Source: Pogonophryne albipinna (Eukaryota; Chordata; Actinopteri; Perciformes; Artedidraconidae). From it: DNA of 64,000 nt. The stretch covers positions 9,927,600 to 9,991,599 of the forward strand of contig CM053246.1 in assembly GCA_028583405.1 (NCBI GenBank), written 5' to 3'. Made by a program: the position numbers and the translations under genes. Positions 42,800 through 54,489 of this stretch are shown here, piece by piece (within the stretch, counting starts at the first letter, position 1; each line of letters starts with the position of its first letter). The notes beneath the pieces were generated by a model. The model was not told the DNA's origin. It searched no databases and saw only the letters and a list, made by a program, of their open reading frames with translations.

Positions 42800-43180
42800 T
42801 GTCACGGAGGTGATCTCTGGGCTCATAGATCTCGGCCTCCGTTACGGGTTGTTTAGTTTTTTGTTGTTGAAAAGTGTTCCCCTTTCCCCATGTTTGTCGT
42901 TGATTGTGTGGACCTGGTGCCCTGTGTTGTCTCCTCCCCCCTCACCTGTGTCCTGTTGGGTTGATTGGGTTGGGCATTTAGGCTTTGGGGTTTTGCTGTT
43001 TGGGTGGTAGTGTGTGTGAGATCCTGGTGGCTGCAGGCTGTGCCCACGTGAACAGCAGCAGCAGGATTGAGGCTGTGTGTATTGTGTTCATGCTGTAATA
43101 AATGCCCACGGGTTATATTTGGGACGTGCTGCCTCTGCCTCCTTGCTTGGTCTGGGCCGCTCAATTGTCAGCTTCACAAT

Positions 43181-43198
43181 TGGTGTCAGAAGTGGGAT
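43181..43198 (+). promoter_or_regulatory. Primer-binding site, probably tRNA-Leu
   Basis: TGGTGTCAGAAGTGGGAT lies two bases after the LTR end and matches the leucine-tRNA-type primer site seen in many Ty3/gypsy elements, as I recall it. Confidence 0.6.
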
Positions 43199-43222
43199 TG
43201 ACCAAGTGAGGAGGTGAGAGTG

Positions 43223-44020
43223 ATGGAGGAACTGAGGGAGATGATGAGGTCACTCCTGCAGCTTCAGGCAGCCGGTGAGCAGCAGTTCGCACGGGAAGAG
43301 GAACGGGAATCCATGATGGAAGAGGAACGGAGACTCCGGAGGCAAGACGGCAGATTGGCTAAAGGCTCGACGGGCACTAACTCTGCTGCTGGGGCATCAA
43401 AGATCCTGGCGGAGAACCGGAAATTGATGCGGGAGCAGAAAGAGGAGATGCGCTTAGTGGAGGAAGCTCGTCTGATACGCATGGAGGAGGAGAAGAAACT
43501 GGCAGAGGAGAAGATCTGTCAGGAGAGAGAACGTCAGCTGCTGGAGGAGCTGGAGAGACGGAAACGGCGACAGGCAGAGCTCGCGGCCCAGAAGGCCAGA
43601 AAGGAGGAAGAAGAATTGCAACGGGAGGAGCTGGTAAAAATCCTGGAGGGGAATAACCGCAAGCTGAAGAGGGAACTTGAGCGAGCGGCCGCTAAGAAGC
43701 TGGAGACGGTGAACAGCAGCCCGCAGCGTCACCTGCAGCACAGCATGGAGGAGAAGGAGGAGCGCGAGAGGGAGCTCATCAGCATGACGCAGCAGATGGC
43801 CACGCTGATGCAACTACAGCGGTCCCGGGCGGATCCCGCTCAGCGGGAGAGGCCGCAGTCCTGGCTCTCTGAGAAGAGCGGAGGGATACAGAAGCTCTGG
43901 ATGAATTCTATGAAACGTCTCAGGAAGAAACTGACCACTCCGCAGCATATAGAAGAGTTCAAGAAACACCGGGCACAAGTGGAGACACCTGGAGGAGAGC
44001 AAAATGGCCAAAACTGTTAA
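43223..44020 (+). CDS. Coiled-coil Gag-like protein of the LTR element
   Basis: The first ATG of the frame is at 43223 and gives 265 residues. Residues 1-220 are almost continuously heptad-like and rich in Glu, Arg, Lys and Leu (MEELREMMRSLLQLQ; KILAENRKLMREQKEEM; EEEELQREELVKILEG), so a long coiled coil is likely. There is no CCHC zinc knuckle. The tail holds KLWMNSMKRLRKKLTTPQ. By position it is the gag product, perhaps a multimerising shell protein, but I do not recognise a named family. No internal stop is present. Confidence 0.55.
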   Translation: MEELREMMRSLLQLQAAGEQQFAREEERESMMEEERRLRRQDGRLAKGSTGTNSAAGASKILAENRKLMREQKEEMRLVEEARLIRMEEEKKLAEEKICQERERQLLEELERRKRRQAELAAQKARKEEEELQREELVKILEGNNRKLKRELERAAAKKLETVNSSPQRHLQHSMEEKEERERELISMTQQMATLMQLQRSRADPAQRERPQSWLSEKSGGIQKLWMNSMKRLRKKLTTPQHIEEFKKHRAQVETPGGEQNGQNC

Positions 44021-44054
44021 GACACTGTGCTTCCTGGGGAGAGGGGTAAGGAAA

Positions 44055-44155
44055 TGTCACGGAGGTGATCTCTGGGCTCATAGATCTCGGCCTCCGTTAC
44101 GGGTTGTTTCGTTTTTTGTTGTTGAAAAGTGTTCCCCTTTCCCCATGTCTGTTGT
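44055..44155 (+). repeat. 3' LTR fragment
   Basis: Matches the first 100 bases of the LTR at 42800 with few differences, preceded by GAGAGGGGTAAGGAAA, a likely polypurine tract. Confidence 0.75.
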
Positions 44156-44730
44156 ATGAAGCGATGCCGGTAGCAGAGGTAAGGCACACACACCAAGTGT
44201 TCAGGAAATGGTTAATACAGCGAAAATCAAAGCTGACGATCTCTTGGTTTGATAGGTTTTCTCCCCCAGACAACATGGACATAAGAAAAAAAAAATTAAC
44301 AAGAGGAAAGTAAGTCATCAGCTGGTAGCAGTTAATCAGTTAACAGTGATGGCGGCAAAAGCGCCTCACTTCTGGAGAGGAGTTTCGTCTTTATGTCATG
44401 ATAGAGAGATACAAATACTGAATAGTTTAGATGAGAAAAGGCATTGAAATGCCAGGTTACTAGTGTAAGCATTGGGTTGAGAGGTCATGTGTTGTGAGCA
44501 TGCGCAGTCTGTCCTAGTGTGGTGAAGGAGAGTGTGGTGTGACTGTACAATAATCAACGGAGGCGCTATCTGGGACGCTCCAAAAAGTACTAAGTTCCTG
44601 AGTTTTTGTTACACAGAAGTATCATTGAAGCCTTAACACCTCAGACGTTACACTAGTATTTATCATGTAAACGGGGAACATGAATAACCCGATCTCTCTG
44701 TGCTCATGTAAACATCATAACCGTGACCAT
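44156..44730. other. Stretch without recognised features
   Basis: No coding or repeat signal that I can name. Confidence 0.4.
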
Positions 44731-45383
44731 GTGTTACACCTTTAGTTCTACTTCAGTACAACCCATTACCACACATTTTTCCCTCAGTTTTGGAATTTAG
44801 GGCCGATAGACCCTAATTTATATGAAATTATACCATTTTCTGATAAAAAAAAAAGTGAAACAATGAATTAATTTGACCATATTGTATTGTGACTATTTGT
44901 CTTATCAGAGACTGGTATATGTCAAAGTTTAGTAAGGATGCCTTTTTTGAATAATTTATATTTTTTTAATGACAACACATAATCACACCTTGTGCCCTCT
45001 GGGGTCATTTTTGACCTCGTCTTGCTTGACTGTTATTTCAAGCATAAAGTATGAAATGTCAATCAATTTTGTGTTACACCTTTAGTTTTGCTTCAGCCCA
45101 ACCCAATACCACACATTTTTCCCTTTGTTTTGGAATTTAGGGCCAAAAGACCTTTTTTATATGAAATGTTACCGTTTTCTGAGTTAAAAAATAAATGAAA
45201 CTATTTAATAATTTGAACATATCGTATTGTGACTATTTGTCTTATCAGAGACTGGTATATGTCAAAGTTTAGTAAGGATGCCCTTTTTGAATAATTTATA
45301 TTTTTTTAATGACAACACATAATCACACCTTGTGCCCTCTGGGGTCATTTTTGACCCCGTCTTGCTTGACTGTTATTTCAAGA
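44731..45383. repeat. Tandem duplication, about 340-bp period, in piggyBac end region
   Basis: 44731-45044 and 45071-45383 are near-identical direct copies starting GTGTTACACCTTTAGTT. Both contain GGGGTCATTTTTGACC, a palindromic word that recurs at the other end of the piggyBac element (near 47970 and 48160). Confidence 0.8.
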
Positions 45384-45433
45384 ATTTAAAGTGGAAACCT
45401 CCCGCATTTCTGTGTTAAACATTTAATGTGCCC

Positions 45434-47564
45434 TTAGTTGCATGCAGGGCAGGTAACAATGGTGTGATCTTTGCAGATGTATGCATTGCATCTTTGGCAC
45501 ATTTTCTTGGTTTTGACATCAATCTGGCGAGGGCAGAATTTGCACCTGCTCCTTTTGGGTGATGGGTCAGGAGGGGGAGCTTGGCGAGCGGGAGCTGGGC
45601 GAGTGGGAGCTGGGTGACGGGTAGCTGCTGCAGAGGTAGAGCTGGAGCAGAACTGCTGGACCTCCATAACCAAACTGGCAGCGGCTGGCGTGCGGGGAAG
45701 AACCTATCAAGTCAAGTCAAACTTTATTATAATAAATCACAGTGCAAATACAAAAAGTTCAAATTGTGAGGACACTACAGAAGGAAGAGCAACAGAAATG
45801 AAGCTTAATGCTGACCTTGCGTCGCTGGATGTGAGGTATCACAAGTTGTCGTCCAAGCTCCTCCATGAACAGCCTCCTCTTGTTGCACTTCCCCTGATTC
45901 CAGGCTGGGTTGATCTCAGACCACAGGACAAAGGAGTTGTATGCAGACACGTCGACAATGGTGAAGAAGACAACTAGGGGCCAACGGGCTGTCATTCTTT
46001 TGCACGTGTACACACTGGTAACCTTGAAACAAAAATAAACAAACCAAAACATATTCAGAAATGTATGTTTATTTCCTACACACAAATTCAATGCATTATC
46101 CATTCCATGAATAATAGTATTAACATTATGAATAATAAATGTGAAATACCTTGTCAAGGTTATCGACACCCCCTTTGTTGTGATTGTAATCTTCGATGAT
46201 TTGGGGCTTTTTGTCATCCCTGTCGCTCACAGCTGCATCCCGATGCAGAGTGCTCATCAGAAGAACATTTCTCTGTTTTTTGGGGAGATAGGACACCAGA
46301 GCATGGGTCTCGGTGAAAGCAAACTTTGATGAGAAACGAGCCCTGTCCGCTTTTGACACCAGTGCAGGGGGAAGCTCAGGTTTATTTCTCCTTACTGTTC
46401 CCACCATGAACAGCTTTCTTTTCAGCAGCGCCAGGCCAAGGACATGTGAAGTAAAGAAGTTGTCACAGGTTATCGTTTTTCCCTGGAGGCCTTCTGTCAT
46501 GTCAAGGACAACTCGCATGCCCTGATTTTTTTCTGACGTCCCACCAGCAGGTTTGCCAGTGTATATCTGCATATTCCATGCGTAGCTTGACCTGGCATCG
46601 CATGCTGCCCATATTTGTATCCCATATTTCCCTGGTTTGCTTGGGATATACTGTTTGAATGGACAGCGACCTCTGAATGGGACCAGGCGCTCATCGACAG
46701 TCACATTAGTGCCTGGATTGTACATCATTGGCAGGAGAGACACCCACGTGTCCCAAACGTCTCGAATTGGAGCAAGTTTGTCTCGTGCCCGGCGATCTTT
46801 TCTTGTGTCTTTGTCATCAAATCTTATGACTCTGGAGATTTTATGAAACATTTTAAGTGTCATGGTAGCACGGAAAATTGCCCTACCAGACTGCATTCCA
46901 TAGACTTGCTGTAGCCTCTTTGCTGGATCGGTACACTCCAGCTAGAACCAACAAACCCACGTATGCCTGCAGGTCCATTCGATCCATCTTTCTCCATTTT
47001 TTCCCATAAACACGCTGCCCCTCCTTGTTAGTCATGTTCAGCACTGACTCTTCGATGGCCTTGGGCAGAAACAGATAAAAAGCGGACTTTTTGTCCTCAA
47101 TACGAGACCTTGCATACAGGGTTGGACCCTGGCGGCTTGTCTCTCTCTCTGCTTTCTCTGCTGTTACCATGCGACGTCCGTCACAGGGAGGGATGGAAGA
47201 CCAGATCATTTTTTCATTCTTAGATTGGAAATATTCTTCCATCTCAGCTGGGTCCTCTTCCTCAGATTCTTCCTCATCAGTGGATTCTTCCACTTCCTCA
47301 AAATAAGTGCGGTCCTCCACTTCTGACACTTCTTCCATTTCTGATTCTACCTCTTCATATTCCTCCATTTCAAAACCTTCTTCCATTTCAGAAGCGGGCG
47401 ATGTGGGAGGAAGAATTTGGTCTGTAACTTACATCGATCACCTCTTCATGAGTTTCCTCCTCTTCTGACCCTGAATCCTCCTCATCGGTTAATTTTTCCT
47501 CCATAACACGGTTAAAGATTAGCTCATGAACCTCCTCCACAGTCAAATGTTTCTGCCTCCTCAT
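45434..47564 (-). pseudogene. piggyBac transposase (PGBD4-like), frameshifted
   Basis: The likely start is MRRQKHLTVEEV at 47564. An acidic N-terminal region follows, then the DDE_Tnp_1_7 core with its Asp residues in VDERLVPF, CDNFFTS and NHNKGGVDNLDK. The last part is a Cys-rich zinc-binding tail (CKFCPRQ, CQRCNAYIC, CPAC). Two GT-AG introns are visible, 46149-46023 and 45815-45704. One small indel lies near 47430 after EEVID. A second frameshift, looking like a two-base loss, lies near 46890 between SLWNA and SGRAIF. The rest is well kept, so inactivation may be fairly recent. The enzyme would cut at TTAA. Confidence 0.8.
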
Positions 47565-47612
47565 TTTGCTGCCTGTCTCTCTCAGAATCAAATGTGAAAT
47601 GCAATACCTCAA

Positions 47613-47713
<101 letters not shown>

Positions 47714-47839
47714 GTAAGGAGGGAGGGACTAAGAGGTGAAATGCCCCAGCAACCGTGAGAAAAGGCCGGTTTGTTTTTCGTTTATCTTTTTTGTTTATGA
47801 TTTTTGTTGATCTAAAAATTGTTTGATCCTATACATCAA

Positions 47840-47841
<2 letters not shown>

Positions 47842-47893
<52 letters not shown>
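47842..47893. repeat. (GT)n microsatellite
   Basis: Second GT run, about 25 units, 130 bases from the first. Confidence 0.95.
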
Positions 47894-47895
<2 letters not shown>

Positions 47896-48186
47896 CCAGA
47901 GGAGCAGGCAGGGGGTTGTTGCAGCATTATGCTGAAAAAATGTGCCCCATTGCTCCACTTTGTCCTGCGGGGTCATTTTTGACCCCAGAGTGCTTAAGGT
48001 GTTATAAAATACAATAAAACACCCATAATTCAATGAAATTACTACAAATGTATTTTAATCGTTAAGAGCATAGTATTGAACAACCCCTATCATTTTCAGA
48101 CCATTTGATGAATTAAAAACCTATTTTTGACAGCAATAGATTTCCTTTTGGGGTCAAAAATGACCCCAGGACAACAGGAGGGTTAA

Positions 48187-48555
48187 ACCCTAATCTAACC
48201 TGAAGTCAATAACAAAAAATGAGAACAACCCCAAGTATACAGATCACATTTGAGTTGTCCTAAAATTAAACTTCCCGATATGAAATAAAGAGCAATTGTT
48301 TCAAATATCTAACACTCCCATATCTGAAATATGAAATATTTTAGCTGTTGAGAAAGACTAAATACAATACAGATACAATACAAATGTACACAGTAACTTT
48401 AAACAAATAACACAATTAAAAACCCAATTGAGGCAAAATGACATTATACAATTTTCATGCATCAGGATATGTATAAACTTGCAAACCAAGGAATTATGAA
48501 ATAAAAGATGACAAGTTAAAGTTACTCAAAGTCTGTATTCATTGCAGAGGACATA
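48187..48555. other. AT-rich stretch, nothing recognised
   Basis: No coding or repeat ends identified. Confidence 0.4.
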
Positions 48556-48956
48556 GTGATACGAGGAGTGAAGCAGGTAGGACCCAAACGCAGATAACAC
48601 TTGATAATACCTTTATTGCAAGGGCTCTTATCTAATATATAACTTGAACAAACAAAACACTCTACGGTGAACTAGGTCACAAACAAAAGAAGCACCAACA
48701 CTGAACACAGGAAGAGACAAGACTAAATACAGGGCGGGGTAATCACAAGACGAGAAACAGCCGGGCAGGGGAGGAGAAACACAAGGGCCACAGGTGAACA
48801 CAATCAGATAACTAGACACACCAGGGAACTAACGACGGGAGGAAAAACACAGGGAAAAGGACCAGACAATAACCCAGGAGGAAAACATGACAGAGAGAAC
48901 AGCAAAAACACCCAAACCTAGACATAGAAATGTGACATGACATGAGAATCGTGACA
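48556..48956 (-). mobile_element. Solo LTR related to the LTR at 9384
   Basis: On the minus strand it starts TGTCACGATTCTCATGTCAT and shares the long text GGGTTATTGTCTGGTCC ... GTTAGTTCCCTGGTGTG with 9384-9766. No internal retrotransposon sequence flanks it, so it is probably a recombined solo LTR. Confidence 0.65.
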
Positions 48957-48969
48957 CATAGGCCTGCTT

Positions 48970-50250
48970 TTCCATTGTTCAAAGTCTCCTCAGACAGCCG
49001 CCTGGAGGAGGGGTGATAACATTTGTTAAAATCGGTGAAGCATTAAGGTAAGATGGCGCCTGCCCATTAAGGTCTTTGTAGGCGAGAAGAAGAATTTTAA
49101 ATTCTGTCCTGTATTCTATAGGGAGCCAGTGTAAGGCAGCCAGAACAGGAGTAATGTGGTCCCTTTTCCGAACTCTGGTTAGCACTCGTGCTGCAGCATT
49201 TTGAAACAGCTGAAGCGATTTAACTGACTTCTTGGTACACCCTGATAATAAAGAGTTACAATAATCCAGCCTAGAAGTAACAAATGCATTGACTAGTTTC
49301 TTTGCATCGTTTTGAGGCAAGATATGCCTGATTTTTGCAATGTTACGTAGATGAAAGAAGGCTGTCCTTGAGATTGATTTTATGTGGGCGTTAAAAGCTA
49401 AATCCTGATCAAATATAACTCCAAGATTCCTTACAGTCTCACTGGAGGCCAAATTAATGCCATCCATAGTCAATATATCTTTAGATAGTTTGTTTCGTAG
49501 ATTATGTGGGCCGAGTACAATAACTTGTGTTTCACATCAAAAAGTTTAAGGTCATCCACGTTTTTAAGTCCTTGAGGCAGTCTTGAATTTTATTTAGATG
49601 ATTGGTTTCATCAGGCTTGATGGATAAATGTATTTGAGTATCATCTGCATAACAATGGCAATGTACAGAGTGATTCCTTATAATATTGCCTAGCGGAAGC
49701 ATATATAGTGTGAACAAAATAGGTCCAAGCACTGAGCCCTGTGGCACTCCATGGCTAACTTTGGTTTGCATGGAAGATTAATTGTTGACACTCACACAAA
49801 CTGAGACCGTTCAGATAGATAGGACCTAAACCAGCCTAAAGCAGTTCCCTTTATGCCAACTAAGTGCTCTAGTCTTTGCAATAGGATATCATGGTCGATA
49901 GTATCAAATGCAGCACTGAGATCGAGCAAAACAAGAATAGAGACAAATCCTTTGTCTGAGGCTATTAGAAGGTAATTTGTGACTTTAATCAGAGCTGTCT
50001 CTGTGCTATAATGTGTTCTAAAGCCAGACTGAAAAGCTTTAAATAAATCATTGTTTTTTAAGTCACACAACTGTTTTGCGACTGCTTTTTCAAGAATTTT
50101 TGAGAGGAACGGAAGATTAGAAATAGGTCTATAATTGGCTAAAACCTCTGGATCGAGGTTGTGCTTTTTAAGACGGGGTTTTATTCTGCTACTTTAAATG
50201 ATTGTGGAACATAGCCTGATAATAAAGACATATTCATAATATTTAATATC
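48970..50250 (-). pseudogene. LINE reverse transcriptase fragment (L2-like)
   Basis: Reading on the minus strand, three frame-broken pieces give, in order, [18 protein letters not shown], then QGSVLGPILFTLYMLPLG, CYADDTQIHL and, near the end, LHWLPIEYRTEFKILLL. These are the palm motifs (with ADD as the catalytic pair) and the C-terminal tail of L2/Rex-type non-LTR retrotransposon polymerases. The endonuclease domain is absent, so the copy is 5'-truncated, as usual for LINEs. Stops and shifts between the pieces (near 49480, 49540 and 49780) make it inactive. Confidence 0.75.
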
Positions 50251-52095
50251 TACATTTAGCCAAAGACACAGTTAGAGACGAGCTGGTGAACATAGTAAGC
50301 ATTTATTAGCTAAAGAGGTGGAATAAATGAGCTGGACTTATTGTACATTCATCAGGTGACATGAAACTCAACTCCAAATACGTATGTTACTCGCTGTCTC
50401 CAGTGTAAGTTGGGAATTGTTAGCTAGAATGTTAGCAGCATAGGTTAGCAACAATAATATGTTTGCTCTACTGCCCTGTAGCAAGAATGGGCCTTGCACA
50501 TGGGCAACATATGTAGTATATTGCTCGTGCAGATTTAATCATTCATTATTTACGTAAAGTGCCAGCACTCTACTTTAGCTATCAAATCAAAGTTTAAACT
50601 ACAGACGAACCTGTGGTCCATTTGAACTCCTTGGGAGACCCTCAGCTGGACCAGCTCAAATCAATGTCTGTCAATGAATCCTTCCTTTTTCGTTTGGGAA
50701 CAGATCCAACGACCGCAGTCTTAACAGGAAATTGGTGCAGATTAACACTGCAAGGAAACATGCATTTCCATAATTCTGGACTTTCCAGGATCCTTTCTGG
50801 GCCAACTGACGCTTCTGCCCATCTGAGCACAGCCACAGACCTATCAGCCTTGAGTGATCTCATACACAAGCGTGGTTAAGAACAATACTCGTCTTGTCAT
50901 GGGTCTCCTGATGTATGACTCCAAGGACCCCATTTCCCTACCGTTTGTGGTTCCTCAGAGCCAAAGGGGGGTGAAGTGGACCCAAGCCCATGACATCACC
51001 TTGTACAGACAATGGCGGATAAACAGCTACGGCTGGCGCATTGCCACAAGTGGTTAACAAGAACCAAATTTAAGGGTAAAAAGACCACTTTGAAAACTTT
51101 AAAGGGATAAGCAGGTCTCGCAGTAGGTCTGGCATAAGGGGGGGAAGTGACTCGCTAAGTGTGCACACAAAATGACTTGTTCCTAAGACACCCATTCTAC
51201 TCAAAACTTTCTTTTGTCGTGGCTCAGTCTGACCTAAGCGGGCTCTGAGGGCCCTGAAAATGTTTGAAAAGGGCCCTCAACGTTGGGACGTGGAATGTAA
51301 ACACAGTTAGTCTAGTAAAGAAACAAATAAAGAAACTGCATGCCTGAATACCAGAATTAAAAAAATAGAGTCCAAATTGAACAGTGTGCCTATATACCCT
51401 AGGTCAAATCATTGGTACAACTTTTAAAATTGTATTTACAAATAACCCTTTTTAAAGGCAAACAAGTCCAGGGACAATCTGCTGTCTGTAGTCCGGACAG
51501 ACAATGCTCACACTCAGGTGCCTCGTGTCAATGAAAGCCACGCCACGTGAAGTCGACTCCTCTGTTTATAGCCTTAAGCCGACTGTAGTATTTCAGTATC
51601 GGTATTAATATCTTATTAAAGGTACTTTTTCTATTTGTGTGTTTTTCCTTTTCTCATCCAGTTATAATGTTTTTGATTGATAAACTTCCCCTTAGACTCC
51701 TAGCATCATCTCCTAGGTTCAATCAGGTTAGCCGCAGCAGATCACCTTAGCAATATCCCAATAGTTCCCCTAGTTGTCAGGTCAACAGATAGATAATGGG
51801 GGGGAGCATAACCTTGTGTACTGGATAGTGCTTTGTTGTCTCCTGTCATGATCATGTGTCATCACTATGCCATCTTTTTGCCCAGATGACAGCAGAACTG
51901 TAGCGTGAATCACACATGGAGACGACTCTGACCCCTCAGAGCAACGACTAACTTCACAGTGACACTCTAAATAGGAGAACAATGCAGAATACATTGTAAT
52001 GCGAAAAGGAACTTTAACCATTTGTTATCCAGCAACCAGGTGTGACTTAAATAACTCATTATACCCTACTGTCCTACTAGGGCATTGCATTCCAA
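50251..52095. other. Stretch without recognised gene
   Basis: Several short frames are present but none resembles a known protein. Texture suggests old transposon remains. Confidence 0.35.
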
Positions 52096-52119
52096 GAATG
52101 CAGGGTTGTTGGTTGTTCC

Positions 52120-53190
52120 TAGAGTCTCTAAAAGTACAATGGGAGCAATTTTTGTGGAATCAGCTTCGAGTTTGTGTTCAGGCGGCAGAGAGCCTATCCG
52201 TTTTTAAGAGTACGCTTAAGACCTTCCTTTTTGATAAAGCTTATAGTGGATACAAAATAATCTAATAAGAGTGCATTGACGCAGACACGTTGTGCCTCTT
52301 CACCTATACATTTTAGTTCTTACTCTTTTTCCTTACTGATGGTATGTCATTTGGTTGTGTGTGTAGACGGTGGAAGCAGGGAGAGGCATATACATGCCTT
52401 GATCCCTGCCGAGTCGACGCACAACTGTTGATTGGTGTCAGTGCCAAATGCGCTCATGGTATAGATGTGGCGCATACATCTTAATTCCTACTCTTTTCCC
52501 TCAATCTATCCTAAGGGAGTCCATGTACGTAGACACGTTGTGCCTCTCCACCTCTGTTCCTTTCTTCTTACTTGCTACCCTTTTCCCTCAACCTATCCTA
52601 AGGGAGTGCATGCACGTAGACATGTTAGTTTAGCTGCTATAGGCTTAGACTGTCAGGGGACACCTTACTTCTTCCTTCTGTCTGTCTGTACCTGTGTACT
52701 CTCATGTTCCGAATAACCCAGCTTCCCCCACATTTCTATATATTGGCTGATCCTGTTGCTGTGGTCCTGGATCCTCTATCCTGAGTCCTGGACTTCGAGT
52801 CGTGGCTGAACCAGTCTCTGATGGCTCCCACCGGATTGTTGACATCCTCGTGGATTCATCTTCTTATTACAGACACATGCATTTCCAAACATTTGGACTA
52901 CCTATGCTGTAAAATGTATTATCTCTTCGATTTACACACGGCATCTATTGCACGTCTGTCCGTCCTGGGAGAGGGATCCCTCCTCTGTTGCTCTCCCTGA
53001 GGTTTCTCCCATTTTTCCCTTTAAACTGTGGGTTTTCTCCGGAAGTTTTTCCTTGTACGATGTGAGGGTCTAAGGACAGAGGGTGTCGTATTGTCATACT
53101 GATATTCTGTACAAACTGTGAAGTCCACTGAGACAAATGTAACATTTGTGATATTGGGCTATATAAATAAACATTGATTGATTGAACGAC
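52120..53190 (+). mobile_element. LINE 3' region with untranslated tail
   Basis: A short frame at 52120-52262 (AAESLSVFKSTLKTFLFDKA) resembles the very C-terminal end of a fish LINE polymerase. The following 900 bases contain two copies of a CGTAGACA(C/T)GTTGTGCCTC-type block near 52280-52630. They end in the tail TGGGCTATATAAATAAACAT TGATTGATTGA, quoted in two parts, the short-repeat end typical of L2-like LINEs. The rest of the polymerase is missing. Confidence 0.55.
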
Positions 53191-53578
53191 CCAGAATAAC
53201 ATTCAGGTTATTTTATACTTTTAGAGGCAGAACGCTATGGCCACAGTGCTAAAGTTTAGGAATTATGTTTATTTGTACTGAGCACATATTGTCTGCAATG
53301 AATTGTTTAATCTTAATTTATCTGTTTGTATTGAACAAATATTATGGGAGCCTTTGGGCAAAGTGAGACTGTATCAGGGTGTGGTTAAATATACCAAGGC
53401 TGGATACATACTAAGTATTTGTTAATCATTCAAATATAACTTTAAATACTTAAAGCTACCCTGGAACTGCCTTATTTAAATTGGAGGGGAGAATAAATAG
53501 TGTCTGCAGTGTACTTGGCCCCGGGTCCTGGTTTTGCAAATGTAGGTGTATATAACGGCTGTTTCTTTTTTTGTCCAG
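53191..53578. other. Stretch without recognised features
   Basis: AT-rich; ends in a good pyrimidine tract and AG. Confidence 0.4.
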
Positions 53579-53643
53579 CACCTCCTCACAGAAAGGCTAA
53601 AGCTTCACGTCGACACCGAAGAAATAATTCAATTCGCCAGCAG
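53579..53643 (+). CDS. Possible internal exon of an unidentified gene
   Basis: A 65-base stretch is bounded by a strong acceptor (TTTCTTTTTTTGTCCAG) and a CAG|GTTTGC donor. Two of three frames are open: HLLTERLKLHVDTEEIIQFA or the basic PPHRKAKASRRHRRNNS. I do not recognise either. It lies just upstream of the ERV and may be chance. Confidence 0.2.
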
Positions 53644-53890
53644 GTTTGCTTTAAAGTTTTATTATTATCCTAATTGTGTCCTTTAAAGTACTAATAGTTC
53701 AAAGTAGTGTTCTGCCTATAAAAGTATTAGTAACATGTCTGTCTCTCATGTGTGTTTGCACTTCTTTGTGCAATGCTGGCTCTGACCAAAGCTGCCTGTG
53801 AGTATTAACTAGCAGGGGTTAAGCGTTATTCACAAGAGTAATGTAGATGCGAACAATTGTTGTACTGTATTTCAATTTTGATGTAGATTT

Positions 53891-54467
53891 TGTTACTTCT
53901 GACTTCACCTAATTTCAGAGGCAAATATTGAACTACATTTATATGACTGTTTTAGGTACAACTCACTTTACAGATTACGTTTTAAATACAAAACAAATAA
54001 CATAGTTTATATATTTACATTTATGTCAGAGAACATTTTAATCTGATCACTTTGTGTATTGAGTTTCTCAGCGTTCCTGAGAACCTGTCAAAATTACAAA
54101 CATATGCTTCTCATTAAGTCGCAATATGCCCTTGCTGCAACTTGAACTGGGTCACAGGTCAAAGGGTCCTCTTTCTTCCTGTGGGGAAAAGTTTGGCAGG
54201 ATAAGGTTGCAGATACAGAGGGGTCCTTGTTCCTGTGTCTGGCATTCATTAGGCAGGCTTGCCAAGTCCCTCCTCTCAGATATAACAGATCGATGATTCT
54301 CCTTTTATCTTCAGAGTTCCGCGTGGTTTGCCCACATGTAATGTGTGAATAGACTATGTGAAGCTCTCCGGCCGTATCTATAAACTTTCAATAAATCTCA
54401 GTGTTTGACTAAACAAGGATTCCAGTTTACATCTTTTCTGCATTGCTGCTCCGAAGTTTCCGTAACA
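53891..54467 (+). repeat. 5' LTR of an endogenous retrovirus (start inferred)
   Basis: The end CCGTAACA at 54467, three bases before the primer site, is secure. The start at 53891 was chosen because TGTTAC is the exact inverse of the end. An AATAAA lies at about 54391. The second LTR lies outside the window. Confidence 0.5.
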
Positions 54468-54470
54468 AAT

Positions 54471-54489
54471 TGGCGTCACGAAACAGGAT
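54471..54489 (+). promoter_or_regulatory. Primer-binding site, tRNA-Ser type
   Basis: TGGCGTCACGAAACAGGAT resembles the complement of the 3' end of tRNA-Ser(CGA), as I recall it, with one extra A. Confidence 0.55.

Larger units (their letters stand above)
42800..44155 (+). mobile_element. LTR retroelement encoding only a coiled-coil protein
   Basis: A 379-base LTR (42800-43178, TGTCACGG ... TTCACA) is followed by a primer site and one ORF. A purine-rich tract then leads into a second LTR start at 44055. The 3' LTR breaks off after about 100 bases near 44155. No protease, reverse transcriptase or integrase lies between the LTRs, so the element would have needed enzymes in trans. Confidence 0.7.

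Noticed and set aside
44633..44650. TTAACACCTCAGACG as the left end of the decayed piggyBac
   Set aside because: It only weakly matches the inverted form of the right end, so the left limit was left open.
47823..48033. Val-Cys and Thr-His frames at the GT run
   Set aside because: Microsatellite translation.
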